Assembly: GCA_036785325.1 (NCBI GenBank)
Contig: JAXIVH010000008.1
Span: forward strand, 12,023,384 to 12,087,383
DNA length: 64,000 bases
Reading direction: 5' to 3'
Source: Urophycis tenuis
Taxonomy: Eukaryota > Chordata > Actinopteri > Gadiformes > Phycidae
Of this stretch, positions 45,928 to 58,788 are shown piece after piece. The notes beneath the pieces were generated by a model. That model was not told where the DNA came from, did not search any database, and saw only the letters and a list, made by a program, of their open reading frames with translations. The translations under genes were made by a program, and so were the position numbers. Every line of letters begins with the position of its first letter. The first letter of the stretch is position 1.

Positions 45928-48900
45928 TCACTGAGTCATCTGTGTCTGTGATTCACTCCTGCTGAAAGGCATTTTCATCTCCAGATCTTTCACAGCTTTA
46001 GCTTGTCTTGTCAACGGTAGGTCATCTGATGGGGTGCAAAGGGTAGAGATCCGCTGCAAAAGAAAGAAAGAAGGAAAGCCTCTTTCACACAAAGTTGCCT
46101 GTAAATAACTAGGAAATTCTGGGAAATGGGGCGGCAGTAGCTCAGTGGGTACAGCGGGTGGACAGAGTGGGTTGTCCACTAACCGTAGGGTCGGCGGTTC
46201 GATCCCCTTGATCTCACTCCTTCACATGTCCAACCCAGCAAATGTACAGATTGTAAGTCGCTTTGGACAAAAGTGTCTGCTAAATGCCCCCCTTTTTTAT
46301 GACATCACAAGTGATTTTCCCTATTCACACATACAGATTTCCCATTTGGTATACCAATGATTGAGTAGCTGGGCCAGGCGACCGTCCACAGTTGGTGGTA
46401 ATCCAGTTTTCAGCCATTGTTGAATAAAGGAGCTTGTTTGCAAACAAAAGACGCTGTGTTGATTTAGTCATCAAATCACCAGAAAAGCATTGGCCCATTA
46501 AAATAAACAGTCATGAAAGTGACATCACATGAAAGTGTCCTATCTCGGATAGACCCTTCAGGTGCATCTTCTGGAAATGTTACTGTTCTCATTCACAACA
46601 CATCTATAGCGTTAGTGACGATGCAGATTTCCCATTCACACATGATCCCATGCAGGAAATGTTCTGGAACATTGCAGGAAAAGACTGCATGTGTGAAAGG
46701 GGTTAATGTTACTGTATGTTACTGTATGTAACAGTAATTATGAAAAAAACTAAACGGACCACATTATACAGAAACTACTCACCTTTCTTAGTGTGCCGGG
46801 TGTAATGGCAACCTTGAACATCATCCAAAGGGGAACGAATAGGGTGGAGGATAGAGTGAACCACCAGCCAATCAGAGCGCCCCACCATGGATACTCTATT
46901 TTGTTATTAAACTTCAGGGGAGTTTGCTTCACCAAGGAGAACACAAAAGTTGCCTAAACAAGAGTGAAGAGAGAAAGATACAGAGTAGCTTCATGGTTTT
47001 TGGAAATTGTATTGTATTATATATAGATAGTCTTTATGTTTTGGCATACAAGGATGAAAACTAGTTTCTGAGAATTTCTCACAACTTACAATGCAGATAA
47101 CTGGAGTCACATATTTCAAACAGTACTTGATTAGGGGTAATGGTCTGTATCCAATCATGTCCTCAATGATGTCATAAAAACGGTCTGCACCTGTGGGATG
47201 AAAGCAACCTTTGAGCCTAATTAATGAGCTAATCATCTAGCCTGGAGGCAATCCTTTTCATGAGACCGCACATTCTGTTTTGATTCACAAATTAGTTTGG
47301 CCCTCTAGCCACGCACATCGATTTCCTGAAATTGCAATGTAGTAGTGGGGCCAATCAGGCAGTGTTGTTGTTGATGATGTAAAATGGAGGCCGCCACTGG
47401 CAAAACAGTAAAGCTTGTGAAGCCACGAGTGATAAAGTGAACTCCCAAATCAGAAAGTCACGTTCCATACCTTACTGCATAGGATGTTACATGATGGGGC
47501 GAAGAGAAGAGCCTCTTCAAAAAACATTAAGAAAATGGCTCCAGTGTAAATGTTGCATAGCATTCAGAGCATAGTGAATGAAAGGAATCGAGTGGCCATC
47601 AATAAAACATTTATTTATGTTGATGTTTTACTGCTAAAGCTGATGCTATGGCTGCATCAATGTGGTTGTCTTATACGAGCCAACACAGAAATTAGGAAAT
47701 GCGCTTCATATTGCAGTGCTTCCCAAACCTTTCCAACCACAGCACTTCTTTACAGCCATTTATGTCCCAATCCACCCAAACATAAAACATAATGCTTGCC
47801 AAACACCTGGTGAAATGTAGTATATACCAACCGTATCCCTTTCCTTATCGGAATACTATCACCCTGACACCAGCTTTGTTGTCTCCTTAAATAAATAGCT
47901 TCAGCAATGCACAGAGCAATGCAATCTGACATTTTTAATAAGGCTCCATGAATTCTATCTGTGGTGGATGATATGAAATATGAATGTAAATACATATTTG
48001 TATAATTTTCATAATGTTTTAAAATGTAAATTTTGTGTATATGGTTGAAAGATAAAGTTCTTCTGGCAATTATGGGAAAAATATAAATGAGCAAAGATGA
48101 CAAGGCACCTTTGCTTGTTGTCTCTCTGGCATTATCAACTAAAACCTGCCTCCTATAAAAATGTCAGCCTCCGATTGGTCCGTCTAGTGGCCGACCGGTC
48201 TGAGCACAACCAGCCAAGACACATACCAGACCTTGAACAAGGAATTAATCATTTACGTAAGAGGCCACTCACCATACACCCAGCCAATGCTCACAGACTG
48301 CAATATGGCAAACAGAAGCAGGGTCATCCCACTGCAAGCGTAGTAATCAAACAACTGAAAGATGTACAATCCACCCTGTGAAAGAAAGGGATGAACAATT
48401 ATAAACCCTCATTATCAATATGTATCAATACACATTTATTATCAATGCATTTGATGACAAGAGTATCTTACTTCTGTCACCATCACCAGGCCAACAAAGA
48501 AACATCCAATGCTAATGATGAGAAGCAGGATTTTCCGGCGGTGGCCCATTAGGAAGAATTCAGGGTTCATGTCAGAGATGGCTGTTGTCAAAGCCTCCAG
48601 TCCTACGAACTACAGCAAAACAAGAACACATCACGTTCATGTGCTGGGTTAGGGATATGGTTACTATAACTATTTAGAAGCTACAATGCGATTTCACTAG
48701 TAAGCTGTTGAGTCAAGAATAAATCGTAGATTTTGACTGCCAAGACCTGACTGTCCAGTCCAAGTAGGATGACCATGATGAAGAAGAAGACTGCCCAGAG
48801 CTGAGGAAAGGGCATCATAGACACCGCACGAGGGTATGCTATGAACGCCAGGCCAGGACCTGTGGAAAGAGGGTAAGAGACAGAAAAAACATCAACAAAA

Positions 48901-51900
48901 ACATGTGAGTGTGTATATATAAATAGTTCAGAGAAGCTAAATATATGTCTGTGGCTCAATGCAACATTTTCTGCAAAGAGAGTTCACCTGACTCAGCTAC
49001 TTTCGATATGTCCATGTTCTGCTCATAAGCCATGAAACCAAGGGCAGAAAAGATGGCAAAGCCAGCTACAAAGCTGGTCCCACTGTTCAGAAGGCAAAGA
49101 TAAACACAGTCTCTAGGGAAACAAAAACAATGTTTATGTGGTTGCATTCATGCATGCGTTTTCATATGTAAATATGGATGCAGATTATACACATACTTTT
49201 ATATTTCTCTAGAATAGATAAGGGGATTTTAGTCACTGAAAATGCCCTGACATGTTTGTTTATTCAAGCTTCTAGTACTTACTTGTAACAGTTGTTGTTG
49301 TACTTATTGTAACTTCCAAGTGCAGTTAGACATCCAATACAAATGGCGTATGAATAGAATATTTGAGTACCTGCATCCATCCACACCTATAAAAACAAAC
49401 ATATTTTTCATATAATATTTAAACAGCAGTGTATTAACTACCCGCTCTTTAATGACCTGTATCTAATTTCAATTAAATCGCTTCATAGAACAGTCTTTGT
49501 AAAATAATTTAATAGTAGGAAATAGTATACATCTAAAGCAAATCGTGATCTGTTACCATGGGATCTGTGAGACGAGACGGATCTGGATAAAGGTAGAACT
49601 TTATCCCATTAATGGCCCCTGGCAACGTCAGACCTCGAACAAGCAGCACCACCAGCATCACATAGGGAAAGGTGGCGGTGAAGTACACTACCTGAGAAAT
49701 ATAACATAACAGGTAAATAATGGAAAACATTCAAAACAAAATTAATTATGCTAAAAGTGTGATGATGATAATGTCTTAATAAGTACATTTATAATTTTTC
49801 TCCCCAAATCTATTCCTCAAATTCCTATGAACGCCAGACCTACTCATCTTGCAAGATAGCACGCACACTTCTTTATGTGTCTTCTTAAAGAAGTGTTCTT
49901 TCTTTTTCAGCTACTCACTTTTAGAATTTTAGAGGTGCAGTGCATATCCTGAGAACTGTGGCTCTACTGTTCAGAGCCCCGAGTGTCTTTCTGACCGTCT
50001 CACACAGTACGTTTACATGCAGCAAGAAATTCGAATTTCTAATCGTATAAGACATCGTTCGGACTTTTAAAGTGCATGTAAACACCTTAATCCGACCTAC
50101 TTCGGACAACAACACCTAGATAATTCGTTCATAGTCAGACTTTTAACGGCATGTATACTCAGCAATCGGATCTGAATCGGATTTTCCATTCTGCGCATGC
50201 GCAGCGCCATTCTGCACATGCGCAGCGCCACATAGCGTCCGGAGTCAGCCATGCTCCGGCCGTTAATACGATTCTCTGAACGGCATGTATACTCGGACAA
50301 GTGATCCTGTCTTACGCATGTCATTATCTGATCCGATCAGAAATTCGAATTTCTTGCTGCATGTAAACGTACTGACTGTGGATCATTGCCATCTGATTTT
50401 TCCAGGCCTACAGAGTTCAATGTATCAATGACAGAAACGCTATTAATTCCCAAATACTGTAAACATACTGTACAGTGTTACCTTGGCCAAGCTACAGTGG
50501 CACCTTGGTTAATGGAAACTGATTAAGTAAGAACACTAAGGTTGCCTGCAAATACATCAGTGACCTTAAAGAGTGCAAATGCTACACAACTCTACAAACA
50601 ATGGTGATGGCGAAAGGAGAGAAAGACATACACAAAAAAAAATCTTAAGACAACCATTCATTACATTTTTCTACAGAAAATATGAATGTATGTAATTGTC
50701 ATTCATAAAATGTATATGTCATTTTTGTAACTAGGGGCCACTTGTAAAAAAAATAGAACAGTCATAGTTTGATGATGTTGTAAAGTAGAGTGGGAACATG
50801 GCAGTTGTTGTCTTCATCACCATTGATGGTGAAAATATATCTTATGTGACTCAGAAATCATGTATAGTTAATGGATAGAAGTTGTATTCAAATTACATTT
50901 ACTCAGGTTATGTAATTTCATTCCCCATGAGCTGCCACAAGTAACACAAACTTAAGATGCTAACTGACCATTAGATGAGTTGACTACCCAAACAATAACA
51001 TGCATTATTATTGTATGCAACATAAATTGTTGATTGATTCATTTCCAATTGATCCTGTCTAACCTGCCTTACCTGGATTTGGTCCCAGGTTAGTTGTTGA
51101 CAGTGTCTATGTCGAGATGTAAATCAACAATGATTTTTGTTCAACTCATCCCCTCTTGTGGCAAGCACAAGTTTTGATTCTGTGTTCAGATGGCGCTGCG
51201 CATGTTCACCAACTTGGAGACTGAGAGGCTTCTACGTGCAGTCATACAACCGGGAAACTGAGCACACACAAAAATGCAATGACTTTATCTTACCTTTCCT
51301 GTGGACTTAACACCTTTCCAGATGCAAAAGTAGCATATGATCCATGACAAAAGAAGACACAGGGCCAGTTCCCATCGTATGTTGCCAATCTCATGGGGAC
51401 TTCCTGTTACATTCAATACTCTCCTCCTACAAATAACACATAAGTATGATATTAAGTACTTTCTCTTAAATGCCTGGCGTCGTTATTTAAACAGTTTGTT
51501 TACTCACTCCCAGAATTCCCTGACTGGTGATGACACATTTTCTGTTCCACTCCAGTTTATGTGGCCATTCCCATGATCAAATTGCACACAGCTCGCTATG
51601 GGGAATATACACATACACAAATTTCAGCAGATCCACAAAGCCATGTTATCATTCACCATCTTATATGATCATTTGTTTTTGTAATCACTAACCCCACCAT
51701 CCTATCTTGAGAGGGTTAAATAATATCCCAGTCCATTGACCTTTAACTGTATTGCTTTTATATTAAGACATTTACATTTAGGGCATTTGGCAGACAATTT
51801 TGTCCAAAGCCACTTACAAAAGTACATTTGTCAGAAGAAGGTGAAACACTTTATTGTTGCTAATATAAGTAAGTCACCAGAACAAGTTTCAAGCATTCCA

Positions 51901-54900
51901 ATTGCTAGTGAACAAAGGAGTCTTGTATGACATCCATTGCAACCTTAGTGAGTTGCAATGGTTCAAAGTACAACTCAAAACACATCTCTTTTAAATTGCC
52001 ATATAAGGACCTATGATGATATTATTTTTCTTACTTTTCTTATTGCATTTACAACCGCTGCCTGCTGCCTTTTAATTTGTTGTTCAGCACATTAGGGTTC
52101 GGAAATGTGATTAATAAATAAAATGAATAATTATCCTGATTAGGTGTCAGGCACCAAAAGTGCAAGGCACCATTTGTGATTGCCAGCTTCATTATTATCA
52201 TTCTGCCACATTTACTAGTTATTTTTTTAACCAAAATGTACACATTTATTCACAGCCACCCCAAACATCCACATCTGTAAAGAGGAGCCAATCAGACCCA
52301 GTCTCTAAAGCCACCAATGAGTCAAATTGCTACTTTAAAAAGGCCATCTAGGGTATAATTTGGCTTACTCAAAACTTGTGGTCAAATGATGCAGCTTACA
52401 TCCTCCTTTTTTTATTACCTGCAAACTTGCGTTTCACCTCTCCTCACAAGCCAATCAGTACGTTTACGAGCAGCAAGAAATTCAAATTTCTTATCGGATC
52501 AGATAATGACATGCGTAAGACCGGATCACTTGTCCGAGTATATATGCCGTTCAGAGAATCGGATTAACAGCCGGAGCATGGGCTGACTCTGGACGCTATG
52601 TGGCGCTGCGCATGTGCAGAATGGCACTGCGCATGCGCAGAATGCAAAATCCGATTAAGATCCGATTGCTGAGTATACATGCCGTTAAAAGTCAGACTAT
52701 GAACGAATTATCCAGGTGTTGTTATCCGATTTTGAGATGTCCGAAGTAGGTTCGAAGTAGGTCGGATTAAGGTGTTTACATGCACTTAAAAAGTCCAAAC
52801 GATGTCTTATACGATTAGAAATTCGAATTTCTTGCTGCATGTAAACGTACTGAATGTGAAGTATATATTTTTTAAAAGAACGTACTAATCATGACAAGCT
52901 ATGCAATAAGGTGTGCTAGGTTAAGAATGTACTGATTAATATGCCATGACAGTAAAAGATTATACATGTGATCCCGCGGAATAACACCAGTGTTCTGCAG
53001 ACATATAGTGTGGCCTATTGACTAAGACTCGTACACAAACAATTAAAACAGATGGACACCCAAGGCCATGTGCAATGGGGAGTACCGCTTCCATATCTCT
53101 AAAGCACACTCCTCTGTACGAATAAAGACCCAGAATAGACACAATATAGGCAGAACACTTTAGGCAGAGCATCCGTGGATACAAGGCTGGGTATATCTCT
53201 ACGTGTATTTTAGTACTCATTCCCTCCTTTGCTCCGCAGTTTATTGAACAGATAAATCATAGAATAAGGTGAGTTAAAAGTAGTCAGATTCGAGAGTCAT
53301 TCTTAAAGAACACGGCACCAATCAAACCAAAGTTATCAAAACATAAAACTTTGAGAGGAATTATGGATAACTCCTGAAGGGTAAATCCTATCCACACCAA
53401 ATTGGGGTCCCACGTCTCAACCCCACCTCTAAAGGGACCGTGAGAAGATGAGCCACATTGGCCTCATTGGGGCGCTATAATGTCACTATTCACTATTCAC
53501 TGAGCTGAGGAGAGGACAGGGGGTGCTCAAACTCAAAATTAAGGAGGGAAAAGACAAGTACAGGAGAAAGCTGGAGAAGAAGCTCCAACAAAACAACACG
53601 TGGGGGCGTGTGGAGTGGCATGAGAACCATCACTGGCTTCCAGAAGACTGGTAGCATGGGGTTTGAGGGCGGTGTGGCTCGGGCAAATGAACTTAACCTT
53701 TTCTTCAATAGGTTTGACACTGCGGCCTCTGACCCTCCCCCACAAGACTCTGCTGCAACTGCTGCTGGCAGTCCAACAAGTGCCACTACGCCTCCTTAAA
53801 GACTCCCTGTCTGCCTCTCACCACCTTTATTCACTCCCAGCTACTTCACACCTCCACCCTACCCCACCTCTCCCCCCTGCTCTGCATCCTGTCCTCCACT
53901 ACCTGAGGACCCCCCACTGACACCTCTACAGTGTCCTTCACGCCTGACCTGGTGAGAAGACAATTGATTAGACTCAACTCTGGCAAAGCGGCGGGCCCTG
54001 ATGGTGTGTTCCCCAGGGTACTTAGGCCACATCCACATGAAGCCAGATTTCGAAAACGATCTTTACCCCCCCCCCCCCACCATTTTTCTTGGCAGGGGGG
54101 CCAGACATTTCTCCGTAACGACGGAGTCATGGCTGAAACGCATCTAGCTCTAGAAACGCTGTAGTACATATTCCAGGCCTCTGTGTGGCGCTGTTTCAGC
54201 TACAGAAATCCACCGAAAAACAGTTTCATGTTGCAGAGTAATGCCTAAGTGACAGATCCCCAACAACGTGAAACTACCTAAACCCCACGACAGTCGATCC
54301 AGCCTTAAGTCAAACACAGGCAGTCAATTCATCATCCAACATCTTCCTCTCGCGGACCCTTGCGTCCCAACGTGTAAACTAGTTTGCACTGATTAGAAAA
54401 TCGGATAGACTATAAATGATCAATTTTGGAATATATATATTCAATGTTGTGCAATGTTAGGTTGGCGTGATTTCACTTACCCGCCCATTAAATGGTTAAT
54501 TTGTGGAGACCAATCCAAAAGGAGATGAATAACGATATGTATGATTAATTTTATTTCTAGAGTCATTCTAAAGGCATATCCTCCACATTTATCATTTATA
54601 TTTATATCTTGGTGTGAGCTGAACCATCTGCAGATCCATGGAACAAAGACAAAGGAGCTCATTGTGGACCTAAGGAGGGCAAAAACACCGGTGGGCCCTG
54701 TGTTCATCTAGGGGGTTCCTGTCGACACTGTTGAGGAGTACAAGTACCTGGGGGTGTACCTCAACAACAGGTTGGACTAGACCAGAAATACAGAGGCCTA
54801 CTAGAAGGGCAAAAGCCGACTCATTTTCTTGAGGAGGCTAAAGTCCTTCAATATCTGCAGGACAATACGGATGTTCTATGAGTCTGTTGTTGCCAGTGCA

Positions 54901-57900
54901 ATCTTCTTCGCTCTCACATGCTGGGGCAGTTGGATGAAGGTCACAGACAACAATAGACTTAATAGACTCACATCAAGAGGGCCGGTGATGTAGTGGGGGA
55001 GGAACTGGACACTCTGACGACCGTGGCAGAAAGGAGGATGCTGTCCAGGCTACGGTCTATTTTGGACAATGCCTCTCACCCTCTCTTTTCCACCCTGGCT
55101 CAGTGTAGGAGCACCTTCAGCAGAAGACTCCTCTCACTGAGATGCACCACAGAGCGACATAGGAAATCATTCCTGCCTGTGGTCATCAAACTATACAACT
55201 CTTCCCTCTGAGAGTCAGCCGTTCCCTCCCTTTTAGGGGTCACTATCACCTTAGTAGTCACTGCATAACTGGTCATTCACTTACCTAACCTTAGCTTCTA
55301 CTTCTTTGTGTATGCTATTTACTTCTATACTGTTACTTTACTTCTAGATGTATGTACATTTATGTACAGTATATTTTTTATATTTTTTTGTATATTGTTA
55401 CATAGGTTTATATTATATATCGATATTTCTAACACTCTACTATACGTAGAGTGTCTGTCTTTTCTTTTCTTCCCAAAGTGTTGTAAGTAACGAATGCAAA
55501 TTCCCTCAGGTATCATTAAAGTATTTCTTTCTGTCTGTCTTTCTGTCTCGGTCTGTCATAAGCTAAAGTTCCTTGCCCAAAGGTCCTATTTGAGCATAAC
55601 CAACTTTGTGATGGTTGAGAGCAAGGCTCTAATTGGGCTAGTAAGATGAAGGTTATTGACCGAACAACATGGCTGCCAGAGGTCAAAATATATCCAATCA
55701 GCTTCTATGAGCCAAAAGGCTGACAAGGCTTAAGCAAATCATCATTCATTTTGGTAAATGGTTTGGTGCAGTGGTTAGCACTGTCGCCTCACAGCAAGAG
55801 GGTTCTGGGTTCGAATCCACCTGGGACCTGGGACTTTTCTGTGTGGAGTTTGCATGTTCTCCCTGTGCTTGCGTGGGTTCTCTCCGGGTACTCCGGCTTC
55901 CTCCCAGACCAAAAACATGCAGGTTGGGGATTAGGTTAATTGGTGTCTCTAAATTGACCATAGGTGTGTATGTGAGTGTGAATGGTTGTTTGTCTATATA
56001 TGTTAGCCCTGTGATAGGCTGGCGACCTGTCCAGGGTGTACCCCGCCTCTCGCCCGTTGCAGCAACCCTCATAGAGGATAAGCGGTTACGATAATGGATG
56101 GATGGATGGAAATAGAAATGCACATGGGTCAAACTTGCCAAATCAGACCATAGGTGGAACTACAGTCACAAGTTGATGAGTGCCCCTTAAATACAGCCAT
56201 ATCCCACGGATTGTGTAACCTAAAGGCATTCATTCAATGTCATATGAAGCATCTTCACATAACCTGCAAAAAGTCCAGAGGGTAATTGTTTTTACAAAAT
56301 TTACCACACTGCCGCAATGGATGAAGTAGCCATGGCCTGCAAACGCTCAACCACATTTAAACCAAACCTTATTTTTTTGATTTGGCATTCAAATTTCATT
56401 GTGACACTAACTACACTGAATCAATTCTGCTCTACATTGACCCAATTTTTTCCATTAATTCCAAACTGTGTGAGTGCCACATAACATGGCAAAATCATTA
56501 AGGTTTGAAAAAAATGTCTGTCAGTACATGTTTGACAGTACACGTCAAACATGTACTGATTTTCCACTGTTCTTTCTCACCAGTCAATGGTTAATTGTTT
56601 TGAGCATATGATGTCACATCCAGAGTTTTCTGGTTCAATTTTGCTCTACTTGTCCTTGTCCTATCAATGTTTAAAATTATCCACGTCCTCTATCATTCAG
56701 GTTGAAAAAAAAAGATACTTCATAATTTGTATGTAAAAAATATGATTATTCCACCACAGTCTTTAGTTTGTCATGTTCCCCTAACTCAGTTTTTACCAAA
56801 ATGTCCACATTGATCCAGATCAGCTCAGAAAGATATCTGTAAATCAGGACCAATTAGAGTTAAGTTAAGTAAGTTATAGTGCCATCAACGGGTCATAGCT
56901 CCTAGTTTCTTAAAAGCAATATCTCAGGTTCCATTTTACCCAAACACTTAGTGTTCAATTACACAGCTTCTCATAGACTAAAACTTTCCTATCTGGACCA
57001 TTGACCTATGCCTCACAAAATAAGTCAATTTGGATTTAACCTCTATATCCTCCCAGGCCAATTCACCAATTCCAACCAAACTAACTGTAATTGATTGCTC
57101 ATTACAAAATAGTTCTAAAATTCTATGTGGTATGGCCCCCCATCAGTCTACAACTTTTCACAAAAAACTGCCACTTTGATAGTTGCAGAAAAAACATCTC
57201 CTGTAGCATTTGTCCAACTGTCATGACACCTGCTTTTTTGGACTTGGCACCCGGTTTTACACAGTCAACATCCTCTAATTGTCTATTTTATGCTGTTGTT
57301 TCATGTCTGACAACAGCTCAGACAGTAGAACACTTGACTGCAAGTCAGAAGGTCCACTGGTCATTTTTTGACCAGTTACCTATGTTCTGAGAAACAGCTT
57401 GTCTGTTGTTGTTTTTTTTCATTGTTCATATCAGTTAGTGATGGTGACTGTATTATGTGGTATTCTGTGACTGATAGTGAATGTATTCTCTAATAGATAG
57501 TGCCTACTGCTATAACATATTTCCATCTCACCCTATTGTTTCATGCTTATCTATAGCTCTTCTGGGTAAAGCTCTTGCCAAAAGTTGTGGAGGTTCATCT
57601 GTTGAACCCAGTGACATGTTTGGTTGGTATTCCATCATAGATCATTTGCTGCATTCTGGTTTAGATAGTGTATGTGGTGTCCTATGATATGATCGATAGT
57701 GGATGTGGTGTCCTATGATCGATAGTGGATGTGGTGTCCTATGATCGATAGTGGATGTGGTGTCCTATGATCGATAGTGGATGTGGTGTCCTATGATCGA
57801 TAGGAGATGTGGTATTCATAGATAGTAGATGTTTCTATTAAAGATAGTGGATGTTTCCTATGATATTTAATGTCTACTCCTACAACATATTTTCATCTCC

Positions 57901-58727
57901 ACCTGTTAGTAGGTGTCTGTCAATATCTCAGCAAGTAGAGCACCCTCTGCAAGGCAGATGCTCCCTGGGTCTAATTCTACCAGCTACCTAATATGGTCTG
58001 GGGAAACGGCTTGTCTATGCTCTACTACTTCCAGCAGTGGAGTCACTATCACTGACTCTATTGCCTAATTGCCTATTACCAAGCAATGCTTCCAAGAGCA
58101 GAGGCACTATCCATCAGTCTATGGTCTTATACCTTCAGCACCGTAGAGGCACTTTCCCTGACCACACATTTTGTGATTGGAATTAAGCTAACATTGAGCA
58201 AATTGGCTGTGATTGGCAGGTCTACATTGATGTTACTCTTAACAGTCTACTCTACTCTGAGAAATTGCATGAAAAAAAGCACTGTATTACACTGTGATGG
58301 TGGTGGTAGGTGGTGGTAGGGTTGCGGTTTTTACTAAGGGTCTTAAAGTTACCTTCAGCTGAATTCTCACTGAATCAATTTATTTCATTTTCCAGTAGTA
58401 GTAGCAGTAGTAGTATTAGCAGTAGTAGTATTAACCAGTTTAATTTCACATATGTCAGAGAGTAATCACTTTCACTCAACATGTGAACCAAACATATCAG
58501 TTAAGGACACACAAACCTACCAGTGTTCCAGCTGTTGCTGCAGGTAGCCCAGGGCAGCTCAGAACTGAAGGAGGAGAACAAGTAGAAGAACGCCCAAGCC
58601 AAGATGATGATGTAGTACATGCTGGAGTACAAGACCACCACTTGACTGCCGTAACCCATTCCTGTCCAGGAGAAATACCAGTGGTTATATTACTTTTATC
58701 TAAAGCGCCTCAGAATACCTTGAGTGC

Positions 58728-58788
<61 letters not shown>

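Noticed and set aside
47711..47800. hAT end (CAGTGCTTCCCAAACC) in a slc6 intron
   Set aside because: No matching opposite end or target duplication was found, so I do not call an element.
57308..57380. A functional tRNA-Cys gene
   Set aside because: The acceptor stem does not pair and the T arm is degraded; only a relic can be supported.
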